Source: Bidens hawaiensis | Lineage: Eukaryota > Streptophyta > Magnoliopsida > Asterales > Asteraceae | Assembly (NCBI GenBank): GCA_021521415.1 | Contig: JAIQDT010001126.1 | Span: 558,001 to 622,000, forward strand | DNA length: 64,000 nucleotides | Direction of reading: 5' to 3' | Shown here: positions 12,665-23,774 of the stretch, piece after piece | Position numbering within the stretch: position 1 is the stretch's first letter | Layout: each line of letters begins with the position of its first letter | Notes under the pieces: model-generated | Database searches by the model: none | What the model was told of the DNA's origin: nothing | The model's input: only the letters and a program-made list of their open reading frames with translations | Translations under genes and position numbers: made by a program

Positions 12665-13610
12665 TGTTGGAATTGATCTGCCCAAGACACATATTAGAGT
12701 TGATGTGGCTAGTACGTATTGATCCAAGTCGGGACATATCCAATAACAAGCTAGACAAACACCGAGAATATTTGTTTATGTATGATATGATCATAAGTAA
12801 ATGAATATTGACACTTGAGTTATTTGAAAAAGGGTTTCTAAATAAAAATGTACTTGTGTAATAAACAAATCATATGAATGATTTATGTTTTATGAGAGAA
12901 CATTACATGTTGTTAATTAAGTTGGTTAAATAACAACATGTGAATAATGGTTACTAAGCATGTCACCCAACATGTAATAAGTTTTGTTATATCTTATAAA
13001 TATATATATGGATATATATTTATGTTATAAAACAAAATTCACAATACTAATAATGTAAAGGAATCTCTTACACTTGATATTATTTTATTATTAAAGTTGA
13101 GGTAGTGGAGACATGCAATGGATATCATTGGTGGAGAGAAATATGCTTTTGAATAAAACCAAGTCTTTCTCTTTCCTTCTTTCATAACACATAATTAATT
13201 ATACACAAGTAACAAAGGTTTCTCTCTTCTCTTTTCCTCTTGGATTTTCGGCCAAGGAAGAAAGGCAAGGAAGAAAGGGTTATCAAGTGTTCAAATCCTA
13301 GCTAGAAGTGGTGTCTTGTTGGAGCTTGGGGTATACTAGCTTGAGGAGCTTCCATATTCAAGTTCTTACCTTTCAATCATCATCCTTTTCACACTTCTTT
13401 GGTTACTTGAAAGGTAGTTTAACATGCATGAACTTATAGTGACATGCATGTGTTTGATAGTGTGTAATTCGTATTTGGATCTGGGTTTGGGTTTTGCATG
13501 TATTGAATTGGTTATATACACTAAAACTAACAAGATTTAAAACTTATATCCGCTGCGTTTTTGGTAAAATAAGGATTTTATCACTTTGATAATCTTGTTA
13601 AAACCCAACA
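12665..13610 (+). repeat. 3' LTR of the copia element
   Basis: Same ends as LTR1. It differs by a 13-bp tandem duplication of a ggcaaggaagaaa unit near 13255-13280 and about 14 substitutions. Confidence 0.95.
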
Positions 13611-13615
13611 ATATT

Positions 13616-14340
13616 TAGATCTACAAACGTCTTATTGGCAAAATCAGGGAGCGAGCTCAACTTTGAGCCCCTTCTTCTCATATTTGAGTCCTTTCAGCTC
13701 ATTTTTGGAGCCCCCATCCACTCACATTCAAGCCTATTTAGTATGCCCAGCCCCCAGGCAAGTCTTCTCGTGGGACTCCATCCAAAGGGACAACCAAACC
13801 TTTCCGGTATCTTTGAAAGTGTTTTTTACGGTGGCGCTGGAGACTCCCTGCCGGTATCTCCACCCCTAACGAAAATAATTGGTTTGTTCTCTCTATCTTG
13901 TTACGTTACTGTAGCACATCATATAAGTTATAAGAATTGTTTTACACCATCGTTAAACTTGAAGTTCCACCAAACCACCAAAGCATGAATTTCTATATGG
14001 AAATACAGTAAATCTAAAAAAAAAGTAAATGAATAAAGAAGTAAAGAAAAGTAAGGTCAAATCCTATATTGGCCTACTTTATAAAGTTTTTGTTATCATA
14101 AAAGGTTGGGAAGCCACTTTTGTAAAGTATTATATTAATATTATTGTGTTGTAAAAGAAGAGACATGGTCACATGGTGAAGGATGTGTGTTGGACTCTTC
14201 AAACACAAGCTTCACGATTAACAAGGTAAGAGGATAGGAAGTCTGCATTTTTCAAAAGTTGATGTGACTTAACCCACACACATACATCTTTCCGGGCAAC
14301 CATTATTTGCCCATGCATTATTAAAGTTTATTTATATTCC
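13616..14340 (+). other. Non-coding stretch, interior of the TAT-like element
   Basis: Continuation of the sequence interrupted by the copia insertion. Overlapping frames of 117 and 68 codons open near 13635 but show no domain. I see nothing else. Confidence 0.4.
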
Positions 14341-15515
14341 AAACATTGAAAAAGTTTTAAGGCGAGCCCATTGCCAGGAGGTGGTGTCCTGGGACATTTA
14401 CTTTAATATGAATGCCCTTCTTGTGATTCAGAACAAAGCCCCTTGCAAAATAACTCCTCCAAAAGCAAGGTCCCTTGCAAGACCATCTCCTCAAAATGAA
14501 GCCAACTAACCCCCTTACTAGATAACCCTTCAAGAAAAAACCCCGTGTGATATAATTCCTTTAGAAAAAGGTCCCTTAATAAACAATCTTTCATACCAAA
14601 ACCCCTTCCAAGACAATCCGTATAATGATGCTCCTCCCAAAATAATCCCTTCATTACAAACACTCCTCCCAGACAATCACTACTGAAGCCCCTTTCTATA
14701 TTGCAAGAATCTTTTCGAAAGAAGAAGATTTCCTTTCCAAGGGATGAGGCATTTAAAAATTCCCTCCAGCAAAAAAAGTATCATTTGGGCGAGGGTTCCC
14801 TGCAAAGGAAAACAACCTCTTCTAGATTTTCTTTCTTAAGAAGAATAATCACTTTCCAATTAAGAAAGTATTTGAAAAGTTCTTCCTCATGTGGAAGGAG
14901 AGCCTTCTAAAACAACATCTCATATTGCAAGATTTTCCTCCAATGAAAGATAATCCCCTTCCATTGGAGGAGGTATTCGAGAAGCCCCTCCTGTGGAGAT
15001 GAGAGCATTCTACAAAATTCTTTTGCGTTACAAGAATTTTATTTGAAGGAGAATAATCCCCCTCCAAGGGATGGAATGTTTGAAGGGAACGACACATGTA
15101 AAGGTCAATTACATTCAGAAGGAACCTCCTCCCTACACCAACATGGAGATGGGGGACTAATTTGACATTGCATCATTGTGTCGCGGGTTTTTGTCATTGA
15201 AGGCTCTTCAATAAAACAAGAGGGGCCCCGTTAATCAGCTTCTATGCATGAAGACGTATCTCATAAAGAGATCACCATTTTAGAGAGACTTCCAAGGAAA
15301 AATAATTCCCTTTCCAATGAATGAGGTAGTGGAAAAGTCCCTTCCAATATGAACGAAGCTTTTAACAGCAGCATCTCATATTTCAATAGTGTAATTTTAA
15401 AGAAGAAGAGTTCCCTTCTAAAGAATGACAAAGTAGTTGTGAAAGGAAAAAAGCCTCATGTGGTAACACTTCACATTCCAAGAATTTTCCATGGAGATGA
15501 AACTTTCATGTCCCT
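14341..15515 (+). repeat. Divergent tandem-like purine/pyrimidine repeats
   Basis: The motif CC-TTCCAA-GGATGAGG (variants near 14735, 14955, 15065 and 15312), CTCATATTGCAAGA-TTTTCC (14920, 15377) and CCTC-TGTGGA-GAG-G (14887, 14988) recur at irregular spacings of about 110-250 bp. Frames on both strands are short and meaningless. A GGGGGACTAATTTGACA at 15151-15167 resembles a polypurine tract plus LTR start of the TAT-like element (a GGGGGACTAAT also occurs within the LTR at 19443), but this is uncertain. Confidence 0.45.
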
Positions 15516-16205
15516 ATTAACGATATATTATATAATTATAACCTTCGTATTTTGGCAAAACCTACCCTATACTAAACTATAATTTCTTTATGTATTCAAC
15601 TTCAAACTTCAAGGTCCAATCTGTAATTAACATTATAACCCACTTTTCAAACTGGATTATCCATTTACCCATATCCATATCTAATTGGGTTTTCTTGTAC
15701 CCAAATCTAAAGATCATTAAATTGATTAGCGAATCTTTGTGTAATTTATGACTTTAATCTCATAATCGTTAATATTTACCAAATGCGGCCTAACCGACAC
15801 TTTAAATGAGTTAACAATATCAAGTTTTGATCCATTTTCTTTTTGAACCAAACCGTCAACCCCAATTACCCATTGAACACGTAATCTATTGTTATATTTC
15901 AACTAATTACGCGCATACGATCCTCATATCATAGCCGACATTACCCCTATATTTAATAATATTAGATCGATCTCTAACTGCTTATTCTTAACCCTTTAGC
16001 TCGGCTTCTGTTCTACTCCGTTAGCCCTCCTCCGTTCATCACAAAAGGTAATTGAATACAAGTTTAAGATCGAGATGATGCAGTAAACAAAAGCCCTAAG
16101 GCTAATCTGATTAACATAAATAGATTTGGTCAATTGAATTCTAGGGTTTATATGAATAAAATTTAGTTGCATCTGCCTTTGTTTATATTTATTTGATATC
16201 GGTAC

Positions 16206-16300
16206 ATCTCGCACATCTCTGGTGTAGCACAGCTAGTTAACTCACTTGATTATGGGGGCAGAGGTCGCGGGTTCGAACCTCTGTCATCCCATTTTCATTT
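16206..16300 (+). other. tRNA-like Pol III promoter module inside the LTR, second copy
   Basis: A-box-like TAGCACAGCTAGTTAACTC (16225-16243) and B box GGTTCGAACC (16270-16279), with a downstream block GTCATCCCATTTT. The 3' half resembles elongator tRNA-Met (GAGGTCG-GGGTTCGAACCTC). It is co-linear with 4022-4106 in the other LTR. D- and T-arm similarity without a proper acceptor stem argues against a functional tRNA gene. Confidence 0.6.
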
Positions 16301-16432
16301 TATTTTTGGTAAATACATATTAATATCATTTTGTATTAAATATACTAATAATTATAGTTATTAAATAAGTTAGTTTACTAAAAACCGGCCTATAATATTA
16401 ATGTTTCTCGTATCTTTCGTCCGTGTATGTAA

Positions 16433-16547
16433 ACATATATATATATATATATATATGGTAGGGTTAATGTAAATAAAATATTTTTATGAGAAGAACAAGA
16501 ATAGATCTAGACCCTTGGATCTATGATCTAGTGGTTGAGATTGGTAG

Positions 16548-16628
<81 letters not shown>

Positions 16629-16730
16629 TATATATGGTAGGGTTAATGTAAATAAAATATTTTTATGAGAAGAATAAGAATAGATCTAGACCCTTGGATC
16701 TATGATCTAGTGGTTGAGATTGGTAGTTTC
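16433..16730 (+). repeat. 95-bp direct duplication separated by a long TA microsatellite
   Basis: 16457-16551 and 16636-16730 are identical except for one base. Between them is about 70 bp of TA repeat; another TA run precedes copy 1. The unit contains a CTAGACCCTTGGATCTATGAT block. Confidence 0.85.
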
Positions 16731-16865
16731 TAAATAATGGTATTGTTTCCTATTTACATGGTATAGTGTCATATTTAGATGGTTTGTTTTATTTTAAAGC
16801 TTTTCTCACACTTCTCACAAAACAATTATTTTTTATTTGAACTATATATATATATATATATATAT

Positions 16866-17376
16866 AGGATCAGGATCATGAGAGAACCTTTTTGAAATTG
16901 AGAACTATGAGAACCATTTTAGACCACAAAAAACCCAAAAATAAAAAAAATCATAAAATAAAATAAAACACAAAAATCAAAAAAGTAAAAAAATCAAAAT
17001 TCTTATTTTATCATCCCGGTTTCATAAAAAAAACTCGATTCAGCTAAATTAAATACACATATGTATAATATATACATATATGTACATTTACATGTTTTTT
17101 TATACACATGTGTATAATTTAAGATAAATGATGTTGTACATATGTGTGTATTACGTAACTAAAGATTAAATAAAATTATACATATGTGTATAATACAATG
17201 TTTTTTCTATTTTTTTAATGAAACTGGAATGAAATATAAGAATTTTGGCTTTTTTACTTTTTTAAATTTTGTATTATTTTTTGTTTTATGATTTTTTTAA
17301 ATATTTTTTTAAAAGTGTTTTTAGTGATCCAAAATGGTTCTTAAAGTTCTCAATTTACAAAGGGTTCTCTTAGGAT

Positions 17377-17380
<4 letters not shown>
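16866..17380. mobile_element. MITE with about 55-bp terminal inverted repeats
   Basis: The left end AGGATCATGAGAGAACC...TTGAGAACTATGAGAACCATTTTAGACCAC is mirrored by the right end, whose complement reads AGGATCCTAAGAGAACC...TTGAGAACTTTAAGAACCATTTTGGATCAC. It is flanked on both sides by TA runs, consistent with insertion at TA. The interior is A/T-rich with no coding. Superfamily unassigned (Tc1/mariner-like by TA target only). Confidence 0.65.
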
Positions 17381-17423
<43 letters not shown>

Positions 17424-17440
17424 TCATATTTTTGGTTTAA
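17381..17440. repeat. TA microsatellite
   Basis: About 40 bp of uninterrupted TA directly right of the MITE. Confidence 0.8.
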
Positions 17441-18546
17441 TATATATATTCAAAGGACAAACTTTAAATATATTTATGTGCTTTAACGAACTTATAATTT
17501 TTAAAGATGTATATTATTCATATAATATTTTTATATATTATATTAAATATCATAACATACTTTTAAATGGATTTATAAAAGTAATAAATATTTTTGAAGA
17601 TGTATTTTACTTATACAATATTGTTATATAATAAAGTGTTATAATAAACTTTATTTGTAAATTAGCAACTAATAATTTTTCATATATATTTTTATATAAA
17701 ATAAAATATTATATTAACTATGATTAAAAAGAATATAACTTGACTTAATATCTTTATAATAATTACCGAACTCGCTTATCCGATCTAGTTCATTAACTTA
17801 GCGTATCTATATTCTATCTTCCTTTATAAGCCTTATCGTCAACGCGCGTGATCCACTTTCGTCATTCTTATTGTTATCTATTCACTTTTGTTAGCCTATT
17901 GAGGTGAGTACCACATTCCCCTCTTTTTACTCGTTTTTCACGTTTTGAGGACATATGCGTAAATTATATTTCTTATATATACTTATACTCAAAATTGCAA
18001 TTATTGGCTTATGTGTTAAAAACTTATACCTTACTTATGCGTTTACTTGCTTTATATGCTTCCGCATTCGGAGAGGTCCAGTATAATCTCATAATAGTAT
18101 GATCATACGCCAGTCGTTAGCCTTTGTGCTTCTCGACATCTCGGTTATACTTGCTCATTTGGTTAATTTGTTATTTTCATATGACTTGTTGCAATACTTA
18201 TTTTTATATATATACTATATGTATATTTAAACTGGTGTGTTGCTCACTCAACATGTGTTGACGATAAAGTTCTATTTAATACGCAAATGCATGTTATCGT
18301 AAGAATTTAATGCAGGTTGGTGAAAACTTAGTAAATAATTTAAATTAGAAAATAATTAATCAAGATCATTTGTGATATAAGTTGTATTGTTGTATGACTA
18401 TGGATTATGTATTTGTTGTATTTGATTTATTTGAAAACTTAATTTAATTAATAGATATTGTCATTTAAATATTGTATGATAGTACCTTGAGAGCTGTGAC
18501 AATCAGTTCGTGCCCCGGCATTTCCCCCGTAGGTTGGGGTGTGACA

Positions 18547-20426
18547 ATTATATAGAAGAGGGATTGTGTATTTATGTCATGGTAGATTTAAACTATCAAG
18601 AGAACTGGGTCATGGGAACTAAATATCATCTACCTCAGCCAGGTATCGAAAGAGGATCTCGTCCGAAAATAGCCCAATGAATGGGTCTAAAAGGGATGAA
18701 CCTATCCCGTATGTGATGAGAAAGATGAGTTGGGACTACATTAGTCTATTGTCCTTATCATAAAGAATAAGGCTAGAATGGCTTGTAAAGCCTTCTATGA
18801 GAATGGGTCTTCGTCCCATGATTGGGACCAAGTCTAGAAAGCCCAGGAGAAACAAAGATACATGGAGAGTACTAGTTACTCCAACCAAACATCCTACCAG
18901 TCAGATAAGAAGAAGATAGGAAATGTAAATTTGAAAGTGGAAAAAGGGAGCCAACAGTTAAGAGAAAGGCAGATGATTCGAAAGGTATCATGACATCTTG
19001 AGGGAAGCATGAGAGGCTTTTTCAAAAATGTTGTCGGCTCAAGTGTGGGCCAGTCATGGGCTGAAAAGATAAATGGGGATTAGATAATATAAATCAAAGA
19101 AAGATAAGGATGAGCCGGGTCGGGGTTTAGTTCATCACCTTTATCATAAGTTATAAGGATAATAAACCGGGAAGACTTGAGAAAGTTACCATGGAAACAA
19201 GCCTAAGAATAACATTCTCACTATAGCAATCACTGAGATAATGATGATATATATCGACAAAGGATATCGGCACTAACCTTGTGAAGAAAGTCCGAAGATG
19301 GACAAATGTCTTTAAAAGATACATATAGAAGTGTTAAGCGGTTTGAGATAACACGAAAGTCGGGCCAATAGAGAAAACAACATCAACAGACACATCCAAA
19401 GAATAAAGAAAGAGCCGGGGAGGGTGAATTAAAAATGTAGCGGGGGACTAATATAAGTCCATTACGCTTGTCATAAATAACAAGCACAATGGACTGGGGA
19501 GAATTGAAAAGGTTACCTTAGAAATGGGTTCTCTGAATGATAAGAGAAATATGCCTAGTAGCAAACACGGGCCCAAATTAAGTATGGCTAAAGTAAGGGA
19601 ACCCAAAAGAGAGTATTTAAAAGACCTCCCAAAGTAACTAAACGAAATCAAAGGTTATAAGGGGGTTAAGAACTTACCCAATCGATCTAAACAAGTTGGT
19701 AGCATCAACCCAAAGGAAAAGGTTAGAACAACACATGCGTCTGGCCATGTTGTTGGAATGGATGGGGCCTAAGTTAAAGAGAAAAATGGTTCCAAAAGAA
19801 AACTCCCAAGTCGAGAACCAACATCCAATTGAAGTTTAAGGTGGATCACTCAAGAGGTCAAGACAAAGGTAAAATAGTGACTTATTATGAGTCCATTGTA
19901 CTCGTCATAAATAAGGAGCACAATGGACTGGGGGACTTGAAGAGCCTACATAGGAATTGAGCTCTTGGAATAGGATAACAGCCCACCAAGCTACAAATAA
20001 GTTATTAACCCAAGAGATAGGTCCAAGCCCAAGAAGGAGAACATATAACAAGACAATAACCTTGGTCAACAGGAGGTGAGGTCACTGCTGGCTTGGCAGG
20101 GTGAAAGGTCTAAAACACACATGCTCCAAAGGATAAGAGCAAGATCCAGCGGATAATAGGTTGCCTCCTGCAACCCTGAGGGGAAGTAAAGAAACCACAG
20201 GATAAAAGACCAAGTCAAAGACCCAGTGGATAAAAAGGGGAGTCCCCTTGAATCTTATATAAAGAGAAACTTGATGTATATTTGAGGGGAGTCAAATCTT
20301 GTAATACAGATACTGATTCATCATAATAATAATCGCTCTTCAGATATTATTATTGATCACCACTCTTATCTAGAACCATCACTGAATCCTTGCTTAATCA
20401 CACACGGTTCAACTAGGGTTCCAACA
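18547..20426 (+). repeat. 3' LTR portion of the old TAT/Ogre-like element
   Basis: The last 198 bp match the 5' LTR end at 4880-5072, but here no primer site follows, so this is the 3' LTR. The upstream 1.7 kb is non-coding and carries four copies of a conserved hairpin (see separate entry). A TATA-like TCTTATATAAAG is at 20250-20261; the 5' LTR copy has TCTTATATAAGG at the matching place. The left part is displaced by the solo LTR at 15530-18546. Confidence 0.65.
18744..19928 (+). repeat. Four dispersed copies of a hairpin module in the LTR
   Basis: Copies are at 18744-18781, 19130-19168, 19457-19494 and 19891-19928. Each has the form GTYYAT-N-(stem)-CATAA-loop-(stem)-AATGGAC. The clearest has GTCCATT-GCTTGT pairing with ACAAGC-AATGGAC around a CATAAATA loop. 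In the others the arm bases differ but remain paired (CCTTAT/ATAAGG). Spacing is about 320-435 bp. A GGGGGACT often lies beside the module. Confidence 0.7.
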
Positions 20427-20529
20427 ACAAGCAAGCGGGCAAAAAAAAAATAATACATTTGTGTATGTTGAACATTATTATATTGGTTCAATCAGACTGT
20501 TGGGCCGCACCAATTACAGATTTAGAAAT

Positions 20530-21107
20530 AGGGCCGTCCAAAACGCTTGTCGCTCGAACTCGCTCAGAAATTGCTCAAAAAATGCTCGCTCGTTTTTCAC
20601 TCGATTGTAAAGGAGCCGCTATGGTTGGTTTGGTTTGTAAACGAGCAAAGGTCCGCTTGTTTCAGTTTGGCTAGAATATTTTCAATATATTTTATATATA
20701 ACTATATATGAACAAATATATAAATATATAGACAACACATATAAATATAAGTATGCGATTTTTTATACTCATTAAAAATTTTCTTAATTCCGTAAATTTT
20801 TGGTAAACGATAAGTTTGTTTACATGTTCATTATATCTTAGTTCAAATTTATTCCGCATAAAAATTTACAACATATTACACGTTTGTCTAAAAACTACTA
20901 ATTTGTTTGCAAAAAATATTATTTACAAACTTCAAACTTGTTTCTTATTGAAAAAATTAAAGTGAAAAATAAATAAATAAATAATGCTAAAAAATTGCTC
21001 GATGTTCGATGGAAAAATGCTCGTTTCGATTTTCGGTCGGTTCGAATTTCAACAATTCGGTCCGGTTCGGTTGTAAACGAGCATCGGATCAGCTCATGAA
21101 CAGCCCT
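20530..21107. mobile_element. Non-autonomous hAT-like element
   Basis: The left end GGGCCGTCCAAAACGC and the right end complement GGGCTGTTCATGAGC are inverted-repeat-like, with subterminal GTAAACGAGC motifs near both ends. Flanks TTAGAAAT (20522-20529) and TTACAAAT (21107-21114) match at seven of eight bases, although this pairing leaves the ends one base out of register. No coding capacity. Confidence 0.5.
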
Positions 21108-21112
21108 TACAA

Positions 21113-21170
21113 ATGCAAAGACGGGAAAATGCTACATGGACATGCAAAGACGGGAAAATGCTACATGGAC
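21113..21170. repeat. 29-bp perfect tandem duplication
   Basis: Two exact adjacent copies of a unit starting ATGCAAAGACGGG. Confidence 0.9.
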
Positions 21171-21940
21171 ATGGGCTCGGTTCCTGAAGATTTTCTGAGC
21201 CTGAATGTGGTCCAACATAGGCCTAGTGTTCCACATGAGGGTTTAGAAGACCTGGGGGTAAGATACTGACCATACGAACATGGATTATTGGGCTTTCAAG
21301 AACGGTTATTTTGACGATTTTGACCAACCGAATGATCAGTCACACAATGCATGGCAACACAGGATTCAAAAGAGACTCAATTCAACCCCCGTTGCAGGAT
21401 AACGAGATCCGTGATTGTTCCTAGCTGTTGAGTACATTTTGCTATGGGTTCACGAAAATGGAACGAAAACTGAAAGAAACTGATTCCATGACTATGTGCT
21501 AACAGTTAAAGGTGGGCTCGGGCCATGATGAGTCAAATCGGGGTAAAAGGATGTGGAAGTCTATCATATATAGGGCTGTCACTTTTACCCGAAACCCAAC
21601 CTGAGAAAACACATACCTGAACCCGAACTAACCCGACCCGAAAAACCCGAACCCGATAAAAGACTAACCTGAACCCGAACTAAAGTAATTCACGTTGGTT
21701 CTCGGGTTTGATTTGTACACAGTCATAAAAGTATCATGATTAACCGACGTGGTTAAAATTGTTAATATTGTTTGACGATAGGAGTATCTTTCTAATACAT
21801 TTTTTTAATTTTACATAATTATGTTATTATGTTTCACCTTTAATTTTTTTATTTTTATCAAATTATTCAGAGGATTAATTTACACACTAACTAATCTCGT
21901 GGAAGACACGGGTTCTAAAGCTAGTGAATATAATACATAT
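21171..21940. other. Gene-free stretch with a CCCGAA-rich tract
   Basis: 21575-21690 begins AGGGCTGTCACTTTTACCC and is made of CCCGAA/CCCGAC repeats, like one end of the non-autonomous elements at 26776 and 59221. The remainder shows nothing I can name. Confidence 0.4.
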
Positions 21941-22144
21941 AAACACGCATAATCTATAAATGAAAACTACTATCGAGCCGAGGGTCTCACCGGAAGCAGC
22001 CTCTCTATCCCTATGGGGTAGAGGTAAGGCTGTCTACATCTTACCCTCCTCAGACCCTACTATAGCTTTGCTATTGGTGGGATATACTGAGTACGATGAT
22101 GATGATGATGATGATGAAACACGCATAATCTATAAATGAAAACT
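21941..22144 (+). mobile_element. 5'-truncated Au-type SINE with 28-bp target duplications
   Basis: The insert 21969-22116 (148 bp) begins within the conserved GAGCCGAGGGTCT block and includes GGTAGAGGTAAGGCTG and CCCTCCTCAGACCC. It ends with a GAT repeat tail, the hallmark 3' half of plant Au SINEs. It is flanked by perfect 28-bp direct repeats at 21941-21968 and 22117-22144, as made by LINE-mediated retroposition. The Pol III promoter half is missing. Confidence 0.88.
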
Positions 22145-22748
22145 TAATAAATAAAAGAAAGCCTTCGAATACTCGTTTGTATCAGTTCGGTTTACACAGA
22201 CCAATTCAAGTTAAAAACCATTGGCTGGATCATTTAATCGATTGCCAAATCGACACAATATAAGCATAAACAGAGAGAAGATAATTAAAGCACTCTTCGG
22301 TTTAAACATAAGGAAGTCCTTTAATGTGCAGGCCTTTGAAGATCTATTAACTGCCAATATGCCATCTATTCCTATAAAGATTCAACGCACCACGGATAAA
22401 CAAACCCTGAGTTAGACATTTGCAATCTAAGAACAAAAAGTTAAGATCAGTTAAACAGGCGGGGTGACAGGTCATAATGAGCTTCGGTTAGAATGGATTC
22501 CCTTAAAAAACAGTCCTTTTGCTTCGGGCCAGAAAGGGGTTTGACAAAGATGAGTTCAGGTGAAAAGGAGCCGTTTTGAACACAGTGACAAATACAAAAA
22601 AGGAGAGTTCATAAACTATATCAATATTTAAGCCAATATTTTACGTAGTAATAAATAATATATGAAAAAAAAAACCGAATCAAATTTACTGATTAATTAA
22701 TAAAACAAATGTTTCTTAATCGAAATTATAAAAATGTAACAATAAAAC
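22145..22748. other. Gene-free stretch
   Basis: Only short frames. Nothing recognised. Confidence 0.4.
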
Positions 22749-22765
22749 CAGTGACAGATCCAAAA
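22749..22765 (+). repeat. hAT-type terminus, single end
   Basis: CAGTGACAGATCCA resembles the CAGGGGCGGATCCA-type ends seen at 28546. No partner end was found nearby. Confidence 0.4.
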
Positions 22766-23774
22766 AAAAATTTCCAGTGCCTTCACTGTTTTAAGGTTTT
22801 TAGATACTCCAATTTCATAGTATCGGACATAAAATTTTCCTGGTCGGGTCAGGTTCATCATATAATAAAAATACAATAAAGTAATTGATAAAAAACATCA
22901 TTATTAGAAATTTAAAAAACACATCATATAAATACAATGGTCTTTACGTTTTAAAAAAAGTCGCACCTCAGTTCGTTTATTGCTCCCCTCTCATGTTTAT
23001 GTTGGCCATCTGCAGCTGATGCGGCTTGGTAAAAAACTATATGCTTCAAATCCATGGCATTAAATCTTAACACTGATAATGGATACAAAAAACCTACTTT
23101 AGTTTTAAGATCAGAAACTTTGCCGTGTTTAACACAAGGGTGCATACGAAGTTTATAACGGGTATGGCAGGACTGTTTAACAGGATAAGTTATAAGCAAA
23201 ATACCATAAAACATGTTAAGGCAGCATACACTATTAGAACTCTAAAATACAGCAATTGGATTCTTAACTTCAATAAGTAGCTTGATAGAAAACAGAACAT
23301 ATTTTCTTCATGTAACAGATAGCAATGCCAAGTAATAACAATCTTTCAGTTCTACAATAAGAGAATTTAACAGTTCACGATAAAAATTAGCACTGTTTAT
23401 TCCATGCCCAAAAAACCTACCATCAACAAGTGAATTGAGATCGTAACAAGACCAGGCGGCACAGCTTGTTGCCCGTTTTGGCCAGTCTCACTGACCCAAC
23501 AAACCCGATCAGTTTAGTTTTCTGTTTCCAAACGCGTAGTGAGCGGTTTGGCCAAAACTTTCAGTCAACACCGGTCAAACCAGACTGTTGAGCACTCCTA
23601 CGGCAACTTATTGGGTAAAGACTAAAGACATACAAATATTCTTGTAATAACTACTGCAAAAGACTTGTGCAGACTAATATGTTGAAACAAAACAGTAATC
23701 ATCTAAGCTAAACAAACAAGAATGAAACCATATAGATTAGAAACAATATTACCTTGTACACAGCCGATATCAAG
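22766..23774. other. 3' flank of the PORR gene
   Basis: No supported gene. An 87-codon minus-strand frame at 22951-23214 has no recognisable domain. The 3' untranslated region of the PORR mRNA should lie in the upper part. Confidence 0.4.

Larger units (their letters stand above)
5470..13615 (+). mobile_element. Full-length Ty1/copia retrotransposon with target duplications
   Basis: Target duplication ATATT lies at 5470-5474 and 13611-13615. Between them: LTR 5475-6407 (933 bp), PBS, 1.5-kb leader, gag, pol in copia order (protease-like region, integrase, RT, RNase H), a purine-rich tract and LTR 12665-13610 (946 bp). The LTRs differ by about 14 substitutions, two single-base indels and one 13-bp tandem duplication in the 3' LTR. 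That is about 1.5% divergence, or roughly 0.5-1 million years under commonly assumed plant rates. Coding is damaged by a frameshift at the gag-pol junction and a stop near the RNase H end, so it is recent but probably not autonomous. Confidence 0.95.
15530..18546 (+). repeat. Diverged solo LTR related to the gypsy LTR at 2898-4879
   Basis: Plus-strand homologue of the minus-strand LTR. Shared blocks in order: TTTTCTTGTACCC, GCGGCC-AACCGACAC, the tRNA-like module, the tgaggacatatgcgtaaatt block, the agaggtccag block and the end GTAGGTTGGGGTGTGACA. The first hundred or so LTR bases (TGTAACA...) are not recognisable, so the left edge is approximate. ATTAT follows the right end and an ATTAT also lies at 15527-15531, but in such AT-rich DNA this is weak. 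No internal domain or PBS follows. It is lengthened by a MITE and TA-repeat expansions. Confidence 0.7.

Noticed and set aside
16206..16300. A true tRNA gene
   Set aside because: A and B boxes are present but the acceptor and T stems do not pair properly, and the module is part of an LTR shared with another copy.
16486..16668. ORF encoding an Ile-Tyr repeat
   Set aside because: Translation of a TA microsatellite.
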